Origin: Selenomonadales bacterium
Lineage (GTDB): Bacteria; Bacillota; Negativicutes; Selenomonadales; Selenomonadaceae
Direction of reading: 5' to 3'
Assembly (NCBI GenBank): GCA_900769615.1
Contig: CAAGHH010000020.1
Span: 1-64,000, forward strand
Length of the DNA stretch: 64,000 bases
A model generated the notes under the pieces. It was not told where the DNA came from. It saw nothing but the letters and a program-made list of their open reading frames with translations, and searched no databases. This document shows positions 33,325-42,464 of the stretch, piece after piece. The position numbers and the translations under genes are program-made. The stretch's first letter is position 1. Each line of letters begins with the position of its first letter.

Positions 33325-34023
33325 TTAATCTTTTACTTTTTCCAAATCATGTTCAACCCATAATGGATGATGATGCGTGGAATCATTGACTCTTATACGA
33401 CCGTTGGTGAACATACAGATAAATTCTTTCCAGTTATACATACCAAGGGGAATATGACCACCGCAGACGCAAGCTAAAAGTCCTAAGCCAACGATAAGGT
33501 GAATCTTATCGGCATACCAAGCGATTTCCTTTGGTACGAGAGGCAAAGCCAGGTAAAGTACCCAGCCGGTTAGAATAATGATAATACCACCAAAGAATAC
33601 CATAACGCCCATCATTTTCTGACCGGAGTTGATTTTTCCCATTGGCGGAACAGGCACTTCTTTATTAAAGAGAATTTTCTGCGGATAACCGCCGGATACT
33701 TTCATCCAATCAATATCGCGTTTGGTCCAATCAAAAATTTCATGCAGGAAAGCACCGACTTTTTTGTATTGGAAAATGAAGAAAAGTACACAGCCAAGAG
33801 TTAAAATCCAAGCACCGATAATATGAATCTGCATCATGAGATGCATGATAGCTGCATTGGTAAAAATACCAGGAAGATATGGTGCAAGGAACGGACGCAA
33901 AAAGAGCAGTGCACCTGTAAAACCTGCTGGCAGGAAACCTAGAACCAGTGACCAGTGAAAGAGGCGGACAGCCAAGGTATGGCGCAGGACATAGTCATTA
34001 TTGTTAAATTGAGACATTACCAT
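33325..34023 (-). CDS. Membrane cytochrome b subunit of the hydrogenase
   Basis: A 232-aa di-heme cytochrome b of the formate-dehydrogenase gamma/Ni-hydrogenase b type, with four membrane helices. Likely heme-ligand histidines are in RHTLAVRLFHWSL (helix 1), MQIHIIGAW (helix 2) and DKIHLIVGLG (helix 4). It is the third gene of an operon with the [FeFe]-hydrogenase subunits and so probably passes electrons between the hydrogenase and the quinone pool. Starting ATG 34023 (or 34020) follows GGAGGTTATG. Confidence 0.85.
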   Translation of the reverse strand: MVMSQFNNNDYVLRHTLAVRLFHWSLVLGFLPAGFTGALLFLRPFLAPYLPGIFTNAAIMHLMMQIHIIGAWILTLGCVLFFIFQYKKVGAFLHEIFDWTKRDIDWMKVSGGYPQKILFNKEVPVPPMGKINSGQKMMGVMVFFGGIIIILTGWVLYLALPLVPKEIAWYADKIHLIVGLGLLACVCGGHIPLGMYNWKEFICMFTNGRIRVNDSTHHHPLWVEHDLEKVKD

Positions 34024-34032
34024 AACCTCCTA

Positions 34033-34350
34033 TCAAAGCGCAGTCCGGTCAACGTAGCGGGTGTGGAACAGTTCTTCCGCTAGCGGCTGGAGCGGCTGGG
34101 TATTTAAATTAGCATACATTTTTTGCAAGCTCTTATTTTGATGACTTTGACGAGCTGCCTGCTTTTCATCGTCTTTGTAAAGACCAGCGGTACGCATTTT
34201 GATGTATTTATTACGATCAACGAATACATCAGTAAGCGTATAAAGACCAGTCCACAGAACCGCACAAATTACACCGATAATGCCGATGAACTGACGGCGG
34301 GTAATAGAGACTTCCTTCTCTTTATAATTATAGCCATAATCGTAACTCAT
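34033..34350 (-). CDS. hydB: [FeFe]-hydrogenase small subunit with Tat signal
   Basis: A 105-aa protein with a twin-arginine signal (SITRRQFIGIIGVICAV, about residues 14-30), a membrane helix, and a C-terminal part with LQKMYANL and the FHTRYVDRT tail typical of the iron-hydrogenase small subunit. It wraps the large subunit and takes it across the membrane through the Tat system, since the large subunit has no signal of its own. It lies 12 bases from hydA and 10 from the cytochrome gene. Confidence 0.88.
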   Translation of the reverse strand: MSYDYGYNYKEKEVSITRRQFIGIIGVICAVLWTGLYTLTDVFVDRNKYIKMRTAGLYKDDEKQAARQSHQNKSLQKMYANLNTQPLQPLAEELFHTRYVDRTAL

Positions 34351-34361
34351 GATTTATCTCC

Positions 34362-35618
34362 TTATTTCCACGGCAGAATTGCCTTGAAAGAATCGGTCCA
34401 AGATGTTCCCATCGGGTTAATTGGCTGACCGCCGCCGTTTACGCAGCCACCAGGACAATTCATAACTTCGATGAAGTGGTATGGTGACTTGCCAGCGCGA
34501 ACTTCTTCTAGTAAAGGAGCGATGTTTTTCGTGCCATGCACTACCGCTACCTTGAGGGTAATTTCCTGACCGTTCTTTAATTTGATAGGAACATCAGCAC
34601 TCTTTACTGCTTTTAAGCCGCGAACTGGTTTGAAGGTAAGATCAGGCAGTTCTTCGCCGGAAAGAACGAAATAAGCCGTGCGCAAAGCTGCTTCCATAAC
34701 ACCGCCAGTAGCACCGAAGATAGTACCAGCGCCAGTGTATTCAGCCATGGGGTTGTCTTTTTCTTCAGCTGGCGTAACATTTTTTAGGTCAATGCCGAGT
34801 TTCTTTAACAGGCGGGCGAGATCGCGTGTGGTAAGAACCGCATCAGTGTCTTGATATTCAGCGGTATGACCTTTTTTCTTCCAGTAGTCAGCAGCGGCCG
34901 TAAATTCTGGGCGGGAAGCTTCAAACTTTTTAGCCGTGCAAGGATAGACACCTACGCAATAGATGTTTTCCGGTTCCGTATGCCATACCTCGGTAGCACC
35001 AAAGGTCTTGACAACTGGACCAGCCATACCCTGCGGGGATTTTGCTGTGGACAGGTGTGAGCGTAAATCCGGATAATAAAGCTCAACATAGCGAACCCAA
35101 GCCGGACAGCAGGATGTAAACTGTGGCAGCGGACCCATTTCATGCGGGACAGCTTCGTTTAAGACGTATTTTTTGATTTTTTCGATTAACTCAGTGCCTT
35201 CTTCCATGATAGTGTTGTCAGCAGCAAAGTTAACATCCATGATTTTAAAGCCGGCTGCTTTTAGTGCGCCGTACATTTGCTCGGTTACAAGTGAACCTGG
35301 TTCCATGCCAAATTCTTCGCCTAGTGCAACACGAACTGCTGGAGCGATTGTAGCTACAACGGTCGTGTTTTTGTCTTGCAATTTCTGAATAACAGTATCG
35401 ACAACATCGACTGTATCCTCGATAGCTCCAAACGGGCAGTTGACTAGACATTGTGCGCACTGCAGGCACTTACTGTCATCAATATGATGTGTAGCACCAT
35501 ACGGGCCATCAATAGCGTTGACTGGGCAAAAAGATTTGCAGGAGTCGCAGCCTTTGCATCGTTCCGGATTGATTTTCACGATGCCGTGAAGTTCCTTGCT
35601 TTGATAAGATTTAGCCAT
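34362..35618 (-). CDS. hydA: [FeFe]-hydrogenase large subunit
   Basis: Catalyses reversible H2 formation or oxidation, 418 aa. Two 4Fe-4S clusters at the N-terminus use C21, C24, C27, C31 and C51, C54, C57, C61. The H-cluster is held by TSCCPAW (168-174; most relatives have TSCCPGW), YPCTAKKFEA and MNCPGGCVNGGGQP. The layout matches the periplasmic HydA of Desulfovibrio rather than the NADH- or ferredoxin-linked bifurcating enzymes. First gene of a three-gene operon with hydB and a cytochrome b. Confidence 0.94.
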   Translation of the reverse strand: MAKSYQSKELHGIVKINPERCKGCDSCKSFCPVNAIDGPYGATHHIDDSKCLQCAQCLVNCPFGAIEDTVDVVDTVIQKLQDKNTTVVATIAPAVRVALGEEFGMEPGSLVTEQMYGALKAAGFKIMDVNFAADNTIMEEGTELIEKIKKYVLNEAVPHEMGPLPQFTSCCPAWVRYVELYYPDLRSHLSTAKSPQGMAGPVVKTFGATEVWHTEPENIYCVGVYPCTAKKFEASRPEFTAAADYWKKKGHTAEYQDTDAVLTTRDLARLLKKLGIDLKNVTPAEEKDNPMAEYTGAGTIFGATGGVMEAALRTAYFVLSGEELPDLTFKPVRGLKAVKSADVPIKLKNGQEITLKVAVVHGTKNIAPLLEEVRAGKSPYHFIEVMNCPGGCVNGGGQPINPMGTSWTDSFKAILPWK

Positions 35619-35741
35619 AACATGCTCTCCCTTAAATAAATTGAACTAATACTTACCCCATTATTATATAAAAAAAATTGCTAATATGAAAGACCTATAA
35701 TATGAAATATGCTAGATATGTAAAAAATAAATGGAAAAAAT

Positions 35742-35771
35742 AAAAAATCAGGTCATTTAACCTGATTTTTT
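35742..35771. terminator. Terminator between hydA upstream region and dehydrogenase
   Basis: AAAAAATCAGG / CCTGATTTTTT, 8-nt loop. It lies behind the stop of the minus-strand dehydrogenase gene, for which it provides a U-tract. Confidence 0.82.
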
Positions 35772-35803
35772 ATCAATATGTCTAATTTTTAATTAATAGC
35801 TAA

Positions 35804-36760
35804 TTATTTTACGCCGGCACCATCGAGCGCACTGCGGACGCTCTGAGCTGCTGCATGGAGTTTTTCCAGTTCGTCATCGGAAAGATGTACTTCAAAGGAA
35901 CGCATAATACCATCAGCGCAAACCATACGCGGAATAGAAAGAGCTACATCTTTAATGCCATATTCGCCTTCGAGAACAGCGGAGCAAGGCAGAATAGTGT
36001 GCTCATCATAAAGTACTGATTTGATGAAACGGCAAGCAGCCATAGCAATACCCGTATTGGTAAAGCCCTTGCGGTTGATAACATCATAAGCAACCTGTAC
36101 GAGTTCCTGCTCAACTGCTTCGTGGCTGAGGCGTTCCGTATGATGGAAGTATTCATCAAGGTCATCAATAGGGAAGCCAGCGCAGCTGGTCGTCGACCAA
36201 GCAACAAAAGCTGAGTTGCCGTGTTCGCCTAAAACGTAGCCGTTGATGTTTTTAGGATCTACCTGATATTTGTCTGCCAGAATGCGACGGAAACGGTAAG
36301 TCTCAAGCAGCGTACCAGTACCTAAAATGAGGTTGCGCGGATAATCGAACTGAGTAGAAACAACATAAGTAGCAACATCCAAAGGATTCGTAATCATGAT
36401 GATCATAGCTTCTTTGGTGCGTTTTACGATCTCACTCATAACGGACTGCATGATTTTAGCGTTAGTGCCAGCCAGTTTCAAGCGATCCGGTGTTTCGCCC
36501 GGGCGAATGGAAGGACCAGCTGTAATAACGATGATGTTGGCGTCTTTGCAATCATCATAGTCACCAAGGTGGAATTTGATGTTGGTGCTGTAGACGCAGG
36601 ACGTAGCATGGCTCGAATCTTTAGCTTCGCCCCAAGCTTTGTCTTCGTTGAGGTCAATCAAGGCAACTTCCGTAGCGAGCTGGAAGTCAGCGATTTTGTT
36701 GGCAACGGCTGAACCAACGTTGCTGGCACCGATGACGACAATTTTTCTTCTGTTGTTCAT
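35804..36760 (-). CDS. L-lactate/malate-family dehydrogenase
   Basis: An NAD-dependent 2-hydroxyacid dehydrogenase of the LDH/MDH fold, 318 aa, most likely L-lactate dehydrogenase. NAD binding: VVIGASNVGSAVA. NPLDVATYV and the catalytic histidine in GEHGNSAFVAW are kept. Two sites differ from classical LDH: the specificity loop reads AGPSIRPGETPDR, with Ile where LDH has Gln and MDH has Arg, and one extra residue before the catalytic Arg; the Asp of the His-Asp pair is Glu in GTGTLLETYRFR. Substrate is therefore uncertain. ATG 36760 follows AGGGGG; an earlier ATG at 36787 precedes that SD sequence. Confidence 0.85.
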   Translation of the reverse strand: MNNRRKIVVIGASNVGSAVANKIADFQLATEVALIDLNEDKAWGEAKDSSHATSCVYSTNIKFHLGDYDDCKDANIIVITAGPSIRPGETPDRLKLAGTNAKIMQSVMSEIVKRTKEAMIIMITNPLDVATYVVSTQFDYPRNLILGTGTLLETYRFRRILADKYQVDPKNINGYVLGEHGNSAFVAWSTTSCAGFPIDDLDEYFHHTERLSHEAVEQELVQVAYDVINRKGFTNTGIAMAACRFIKSVLYDEHTILPCSAVLEGEYGIKDVALSIPRMVCADGIMRSFEVHLSDDELEKLHAAAQSVRSALDGAGVK

Positions 36761-36817
36761 ATCGAAAAACCCCCTGTGTAAAAACATGAATGTGAAAAAA
36801 ATCCCTAAGTCGAATTA

Positions 36818-36846
36818 ATCGTAGCACTATGTAGGGTTAGTGTCAA
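36818..36846 (-). promoter_or_regulatory. Promoter of the lactate/malate-family dehydrogenase
   Basis: On the minus strand TTGACA (36846-36841), 17 bases, TACGAT (36823-36818). Confidence 0.65.
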
Positions 36847-37129
36847 TGAAATAACTTAAAGAAAAAAAAGAGAAATTTTTCATAAAATTTAACTAAATGT
36901 CATAAATGATGTAAAAATGCGTAAATTTGTCAGCCCTTTTAAATTATGGAGCTATGGCAAGTATTTTTCCTTTTTAGTCATTGTATTTAAGGATGTTTTA
37001 TTATATTATTAATAAGATACAACTTAGCTGAGCTTTACGGAGTAAATCCAGCAAGTTTTCATGATTGTTTGAATATAATATGACTATAATGCATAGTCTT
37101 TCTTTACTTGGAAGGGGAAAACGAACGAA
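36847..37129. other. AT-rich intergenic region before mbl
   Basis: No gene, strong hairpin or repeat is seen. Two -10-like TATAAT hexamers (37074-37079 and 37085-37090) lie just before mbl, but neither has a -35 match at normal spacing. GGAAGGGG before the ATG is the mbl SD sequence. Confidence 0.5.
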
Positions 37130-38152
37130 ATGTTTGGTATGTCAATGGATATTGGTATTGATTTGGGTACAGCCAATGTGCTTGTTTATGTAAAAGGCAA
37201 GGGAATAGTGTTAAGAGAGCCGTCGGTAGTTGCGGTTGACCGTGATACAAACAGGGTTTTGGCGATAGGTGAGGAGGCTCGGCAGATGATCGGGCGTACG
37301 CCTGGCAATATTGTTGCTATTCGTCCGCTTAGGGAGGGAGTCATTGCCGATTATGATATTACGGAAAGTATGCTTCGTCATTTCATTGAAAAAGTAGTCG
37401 GTCACAGCTTTGTATTTCGTCCGCGCATTATGATCTGTATACCGTCAGGGGTTACGATGGTTGAGCAGCGGGCAGTGCAGGAAGCGGCTGAGCAGGCTGG
37501 TGCCCGTCATACGCAGCTTATTGAGGAACCGCTGGCCGCTGCTTTGGGCGCTGGACTTGATATCGTCGAGCCACGTGGGTCGATGGTAGTTGATATTGGT
37601 GGCGGCACGACGGATATCGCAGTTATATCGCTGGGTGGTATCGTCAATAGTTCATCGCTGCGCATAGCTGGTGACAAATTCGATGAAGATATCATCGCTT
37701 ATGTAAAGCGCGAGTTTAACATGATGATCGGTGAGCGTACGGCAGAAGATATTAAAGTTCGTGTTGGAGCAGCTTTTGCTGCTGCCCGCAGTGAAGAAAT
37801 GGATATTCGCGGCAGGGATTTACTTTCAGGACTGCCGAAAAATGTTCAGATTACGACAGCTCAGGCAGCTGAGGCTATTAATCAGTCAGTTACCCGTATT
37901 GTTGAGCAGGTCAAAAAGGTGCTTGAGGATACACCACCGGAGCTTTCAGCTGATATAATGGATAGCGGTATTATTCTTACTGGTGGCGGTGCAATGCTTT
38001 ATGGTCTGGATGAGCTTATTCGGCGGGAAACGGATATTCCAACCGCTTTGGCTGATGATCCGCTGTCGTGTGTGGCTCTTGGCTGTGGCAAGGCTTTGGA
38101 TACTTTTTCCAAATTTAACGGCAAGGCAATGAATCTTAAAACTGGCAAATAA
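37130..38152 (+). CDS. mbl: MreB-like cell-shape protein Mbl
   Basis: A bacterial actin of 340 aa that forms membrane-bound filaments guiding side-wall synthesis. Actin-fold motifs: DIGIDLGTANVLVYVKGKG (phosphate 1), VVDIGGGTTDIAVISLGG (phosphate 2) and ILTGGGAMLYGLDEL (adenosine). The name Mbl rather than MreB rests on context: in Bacillus mbl lies before flhO-flhP, and here it precedes the same pair of flagellar rod genes. Confidence 0.9.
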   Translation: MFGMSMDIGIDLGTANVLVYVKGKGIVLREPSVVAVDRDTNRVLAIGEEARQMIGRTPGNIVAIRPLREGVIADYDITESMLRHFIEKVVGHSFVFRPRIMICIPSGVTMVEQRAVQEAAEQAGARHTQLIEEPLAAALGAGLDIVEPRGSMVVDIGGGTTDIAVISLGGIVNSSSLRIAGDKFDEDIIAYVKREFNMMIGERTAEDIKVRVGAAFAAARSEEMDIRGRDLLSGLPKNVQITTAQAAEAINQSVTRIVEQVKKVLEDTPPELSADIMDSGIILTGGGAMLYGLDELIRRETDIPTALADDPLSCVALGCGKALDTFSKFNGKAMNLKTGK

Positions 38153-38166
38153 ATGAAAAGTTGCAG

Positions 38167-38201
38167 TAAAAAGCGAAACTTAAAGGAGTTTCGCTTTTTA
38201 T
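38167..38201 (+). terminator. Terminator of mbl
   Basis: 14-bp stem TAAAAAGCGAAACT / AGTTTCGCTTTTTA with a 6-nt loop and a T-rich 3' arm. Confidence 0.82.
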
Positions 38202-38277
38202 CACGAATAAGAAAAATAGGGCGCCTATGGCAAGTATGGCGCAGGCAAAGATGACCGTTTCAGAGGAGTGAATATAG

Positions 38278-39081
38278 ATGTGGCGTGGACTTTATACGGC
38301 TGGTGCTGGTATGATTACCGAAACCAAGCGTACCGATACGATAGCGAACAATCTAGCTAATGCCAATACTACCGGTTATAAACGTGATGACGCAATCAAT
38401 CGGGAATTTGCGCCGATGCTGATTCGTCGTATTGATGACAGTAAAATGCAGAATGACGTTACTTCGTTTAAGGGGTTTAGTGTAGGCGGCAATGCGCCGG
38501 TAGTGGGGACGCTAGGCTTAGGTTCCTATATTGACGAAATCGCAACTGATCATACGCAGGGCGGTTTTCAGACGACGGGCAATCCCTTTGATTTGGCAAT
38601 TGCCGGCGATGGTTATTTTGCGATACAGACGCCAGCTGGGGTGCGCTATACTAGGGATGGCAATTTTTACAAATCAGCTGCAGGTCAGTTGCAGACGGTA
38701 AATGGACAGGCAGTTTTGGATAATCAGGGGCGGCCAATTACGATTCCGGCAGGAGCCACGCAGATTGCTATTGGGGCTAAGGGTGAAGTCTTGGCGGATA
38801 ACCAGCAGATAGCAACGTTGCAGTTTGTCGGGTTTGGACCTGATCGTCGGGCGCTGTTAAAAGAGGGTAATAATCTGTATTATCCGCAGGCAGGGGCACA
38901 GGCAGTACCGGCAACGGGAGAGATTCAGCAGGGAATGCTAGAAAATTCTAATACCAATGTAGTATCAGAAATGGTAAATCTCATAAATAATTATCGTATA
39001 TATGAAGCTGGTTCGAAGGCTGTTACAACGCAGGATTCACTGTTAGATAAGTCGGTTAATGAAGTCGGTCGGCTTAGCTGA
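38278..39081 (+). CDS. flgF: Flagellar rod protein, FlgF/FlhO-like
   Basis: A 267-aa flagellar hook-basal-body protein. It has the N-terminal rod signature ANNLANANTTGYKRDDAINREF, the central D1 part with NPFDLAIAGDGYFAIQTPAG, and the C-terminal ENSNTNVVSEMVNLINNYRIYEAGSKA helix. No signal peptide, as expected for substrates of the flagellar export apparatus. It is paired with flgG and preceded by mbl, as flhO is in Bacillus. ATG 38278 follows GAGGAG. Confidence 0.9.
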   Translation: MWRGLYTAGAGMITETKRTDTIANNLANANTTGYKRDDAINREFAPMLIRRIDDSKMQNDVTSFKGFSVGGNAPVVGTLGLGSYIDEIATDHTQGGFQTTGNPFDLAIAGDGYFAIQTPAGVRYTRDGNFYKSAAGQLQTVNGQAVLDNQGRPITIPAGATQIAIGAKGEVLADNQQIATLQFVGFGPDRRALLKEGNNLYYPQAGAQAVPATGEIQQGMLENSNTNVVSEMVNLINNYRIYEAGSKAVTTQDSLLDKSVNEVGRLS

Positions 39082-39144
39082 TAAATTAAGAAAAACAACT
39101 GATATTCGATAGATACTATAGAGTGAAAAGGGAGGAATTCCACG

Positions 39145-39936
39145 ATGATGAGAGCATTATGGTCCGCAGCTTCGGGCATGAAGGGTCAGCAGACCAATAT
39201 GGATGTAATTTCCAATAATATCGCTAATGTAAATACTTATGGCGGAAAAAAGGTCAGAGCTGAATTTCAGGATCTAGTATATCAGACATTACGTGATGCT
39301 GGTGCGCAGAGCGGTGCTGATTCGCAGTATCCGACTGGGATGCAGATTGGTTTAGGTACACGGGTGGCAGCTACGAACCGAGTTATTACCCAGGGATCGC
39401 TGCAAACAACTGATAATCCAACTGATGTTGGTATTCAGGGTGAAGGATATTTTCGGATTACAATGCCTGATGGTACCACTGCTTATACGCGCGATGGTTC
39501 CTTTAAGCTTGATTCTAATCGTCGCTTGGTAACAACTGATGGTTATCCGTTGGCTGATGGCATTACTTTTGATCAGAATGCGCCGAATGATTCCATTGTT
39601 ATTGCGGCTGATGGCACGGTTTCTGATACTCCGGCTGGTGGTACCCAGCAGGTGGTCGGCAATATTACTTTGGCCAGATTTATAAATCCGGCTGGTCTTA
39701 CGGCTATTGGCAAGAATTTATTTGTAGAGTCGGAAGCTTCGGGAGCGGCCATTGAGGGTAATCCTGGAGAAGATGGCAATGGCACCTTGACCCAAAATAC
39801 GCTGGAAATGAGCAACGTTCAGATTGTTGAGGAAATGGTCAATATGATTATTTCGCAGCGGGCGTATGAATCAAATTCCAAAGCGATAACGACATCAGAT
39901 TCAATGCTTGAAATCGCTAATGGTCTCAAGCGTTGA
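39145..39936 (+). CDS. flgG: Flagellar distal rod protein FlgG
   Basis: The distal rod protein, 263 aa. Markers are MRALWSAASGMKGQQTNMD, ISNNIANVNTYGGKK and the C-terminal EMSNVQIVEEMVNMIISQRAYE. ATG 39145 follows GGGAGG; ATG 39148 is an alternative. Its stop overlaps the start of flgA by 4 bases. Confidence 0.95.
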   Translation: MMRALWSAASGMKGQQTNMDVISNNIANVNTYGGKKVRAEFQDLVYQTLRDAGAQSGADSQYPTGMQIGLGTRVAATNRVITQGSLQTTDNPTDVGIQGEGYFRITMPDGTTAYTRDGSFKLDSNRRLVTTDGYPLADGITFDQNAPNDSIVIAADGTVSDTPAGGTQQVVGNITLARFINPAGLTAIGKNLFVESEASGAAIEGNPGEDGNGTLTQNTLEMSNVQIVEEMVNMIISQRAYESNSKAITTSDSMLEIANGLKR

Positions 39937-40694
39937 TGACAGCTAAGAGATTATTTTCAGCCATTCTATGTGTTTTGTGGAGTGGCTTGTTCTGTCTTTT
40001 TCCAGCAACAGCAGCTGCTTATGGCGGTGGTACGCAAAGCGAGCGTTATCCGCAGCAATTGACAAGTGAGCAGTTCGCTGAGTACGCGACTGCTAAGCTG
40101 ACTAATGAATTAAAACAGCAGGAAACAAGGCGGACGGAGGTTGTGCTTATAAGAGCACCCCAGCCGATGCGGCTGCCGGCTGGCAATGTTATTTGCGAAG
40201 TGCACTTACCTGAAAAAATTGATTATGTCCGTACGGTGCCGGTGCAGCTGCGGGTTTTTGTGAATGGCAAGTTTTTTCGGCAAGCAGTAGGCTATTATAA
40301 GGTCAAGGTTTACACCAAGGCTTTAGTAGCAGCACGGGATTTGCCGATAGATAAAGTGCTGACGGCAAGTGATGTGATTGTAAAAGAATGTTTAGTTACC
40401 AATGCCACTAGCAAATATTTAGCGGATTTTAATGAGCTGCAAGGAAAGGTGCCAGCGAGAGTTATTCGCACAGGTACGCTTATTGACAGCAGTATGCTGC
40501 AAAGTCCGGCGGTTATAGAAAGCGGTGCGCCTATAACCTTGATTGCCCAATACAACGGTGTGGAAGTAAAAACTGATGGCGTTGCTATGGGGCGGGGAAG
40601 AATCGGCGCGATAATAAAAGTACGCAATGCTAAATCAGGCAAATTATTGCGAGGACGCGTAATAGATGAAGCTACGGTAGCTATACTTAGTTAA
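39933..40694 (+). CDS. flgA: P-ring assembly chaperone FlgA
   Basis: Exported chaperone for periplasmic P-ring assembly, 253 aa. A signal peptide (about residues 1-28, ending near TAAAYG) is followed by a divergent region and a C-terminal SAF domain (KALVAARDLPIDKVLTASDVI, GTLIDSSMLQSP, VRNAKSGKLLRGRV). Starts inside flgG (ATGA overlap). Needed only where the flagellum crosses an outer membrane. Confidence 0.92.
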   Translation: MMTAKRLFSAILCVLWSGLFCLFPATAAAYGGGTQSERYPQQLTSEQFAEYATAKLTNELKQQETRRTEVVLIRAPQPMRLPAGNVICEVHLPEKIDYVRTVPVQLRVFVNGKFFRQAVGYYKVKVYTKALVAARDLPIDKVLTASDVIVKECLVTNATSKYLADFNELQGKVPARVIRTGTLIDSSMLQSPAVIESGAPITLIAQYNGVEVKTDGVAMGRGRIGAIIKVRNAKSGKLLRGRVIDEATVAILS

Positions 40695-40709
40695 AGGCAA
40701 GGTGGCATA

Positions 40710-41318
40710 ATGAAAAAGAAAAAAAGCATAAAAACAATGACCGCAGTTATGGCACTTTCCCTGGCCGTAACTTTTCAATTGGTACCGGCTTCGGCGATGG
40801 CACAGTCGCTATGGTCGGAAAATGGTTATTACCATAGTATTTTTGCCGATCGCAAGGCTTGTCAGGTAGGCGATATTTTGACGATAGTTATTAGTGAATC
40901 AACGACTACTTCGGCGTCAAAATCGAGTTCAAATAAGAAAAGCGGTAGTACATCGTTAAGTGCTGGGGTAGGTATTTTTGATTTTTTGAAGGCGGCCTCA
41001 GCTAGTGGTTCTGATTCATTTAGTGCTAAAGGCGCAGCTGCTGATACCAATACCGTGCGGGGAAATGTTACGGTTACGGTGGTCGATGTTCAGCCTAATG
41101 GCAATATGACTATTGAAGGAACTCAGTCCATTTGGCAAAATCGTGATGAGCATAAGATAACCTTTAGAGGAGTATGCAGACAGGACGATGTGTTAGCCAA
41201 CAATACCATTCCATCGACAAAGATTGCTGATGCTACGGTTAAATTTGATGGCAAGGGCCCATTAAATGCTAAGCAGCGGCAGGGAATATTGACCCAAGTA
41301 TTTAATTTCCTGTTCTAA
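40710..41318 (+). CDS. flgH: Flagellar L-ring protein FlgH, no lipobox
   Basis: Outer-membrane L-ring subunit, 202 aa. The family core is seen in VGDILTIVISESTTTSASKSS, VRGNVTVTVVDVQPNGNM and the C-terminal KQRQGILTQVFNFLF. The signal peptide ends at ASAMA-QS and there is no cysteine near it, so the protein cannot be lipidated as E. coli FlgH is. It lies between flgA and flgI. Confidence 0.92.
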   Translation: MKKKKSIKTMTAVMALSLAVTFQLVPASAMAQSLWSENGYYHSIFADRKACQVGDILTIVISESTTTSASKSSSNKKSGSTSLSAGVGIFDFLKAASASGSDSFSAKGAAADTNTVRGNVTVTVVDVQPNGNMTIEGTQSIWQNRDEHKITFRGVCRQDDVLANNTIPSTKIADATVKFDGKGPLNAKQRQGILTQVFNFLF

Positions 41319-41334
41319 GGCAGTGGAGGATGTT

Positions 41335-42450
41335 ATGAAAAAACTTATCGCATTTATGCTGGCATTAGCCTTAGTGGCAGGTATAAGCCAGGAAACAGCA
41401 TTTGCGGAAAGTGCTGTGACTAGAATAAAGGACATAGCAAAGGTTCAAGGAGTTCGCTCCAATCAGCTTATGGGCTACGGCTTGGTGGTAGGTCTAAATG
41501 GTACAGGTGATTCAAGTAATAAATCGCTTGAAACTATTCAGTCAGTAGTTAATATGTTAAAAAGCTATGGGGTAGTGGTAAGTCAAAGTTCGCTAAAATC
41601 GGATAATGTGGCTGCGGTTATGGTAACTGCAACTTTGCCGCCATTTGTCCGTGAAGGTGATAACATTGATGTAACGGTATCGTCTATTGGTGACGCGGAC
41701 AGTATTCAGGGCGGTACGCTTTTGCAGACACCGTTAAGAGCGGCTAATGGCACGGTATATGCGGTAGCACAGGGAGCAGTTTCTACTGGCGGTTTCATGG
41801 TTGGCCGTGGTGGCAGCAATTCGACGAAAAACTTCCCAACGGTAGGGACAACGCCTAATGGAGCTATTGTTGAAAGAACAGTAGAGGATGAAATCGGTGC
41901 TGATGGCCGGATTTCGCTTTCCTTGGCACAACCGGATTTTACGACGGCCTCGCGTATCGTCAATGCAGTAAACTCGCAATATGGTGCCATTGCTAGAGCT
42001 GCTAATCCTGGCCGCATCGACATAAGTGTACCAGCGTATTATCGGGATAATGTAGTAGGTTTTGTTTCATCAATTGAAGATTTATCAGTAATGCCTGATA
42101 ATGTAGCCAAGATTATTGTTAATGAGCGTACCGGAACTATCGTTATGGGCGGTGATGTTTCCGTTGATGAGATTGCGATAACTCAAGGCGGACTGTCGAT
42201 AAAGGTACAGCATAATAACAAGGCTAGTCAGCCGAGCCCATTTAGTTATGGAACGACGATTGAGACTCGCAATACTAATGTTAAAGTAAAAGAAGATAAA
42301 GCCAGCACGATTATTTTGCCGGCTACGGCGAATATAAGCGATGTAGTTGGAGCTTTGAATGCGGTTGGCGCAACGCCCCGTGATACGATTTCAATATTGC
42401 AGGCCATGAAGGCATCAGGCGCCCTTCATGCAGAATTGCAAATTATTTAA
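41335..42450 (+). CDS. flgI: Flagellar P-ring protein FlgI
   Basis: Periplasmic P-ring subunit, 371 aa. Signal peptide ends near TAFAES. Markers: RIKDIAKVQGVRSNQLMGYGLVVGL, NVAAVMVTATLPPF, and DAVGATPRD-like VGALNAVGATPRDTISIL at the end. ATG 41335 follows GGAGG by 5 bases; the upstream GTG at 41323 precedes that SD sequence. It follows flgH by 16 bases. Confidence 0.96.
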   Translation: MKKLIAFMLALALVAGISQETAFAESAVTRIKDIAKVQGVRSNQLMGYGLVVGLNGTGDSSNKSLETIQSVVNMLKSYGVVVSQSSLKSDNVAAVMVTATLPPFVREGDNIDVTVSSIGDADSIQGGTLLQTPLRAANGTVYAVAQGAVSTGGFMVGRGGSNSTKNFPTVGTTPNGAIVERTVEDEIGADGRISLSLAQPDFTTASRIVNAVNSQYGAIARAANPGRIDISVPAYYRDNVVGFVSSIEDLSVMPDNVAKIIVNERTGTIVMGGDVSVDEIAITQGGLSIKVQHNNKASQPSPFSYGTTIETRNTNVKVKEDKASTIILPATANISDVVGALNAVGATPRDTISILQAMKASGALHAELQII

Positions 42451-42464
42451 GAGGGGGTATAGTT

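Noticed and set aside
37065..37090. TTGTTT with TATAAT as the mbl promoter
   Set aside because: The 14-base spacer is too short.
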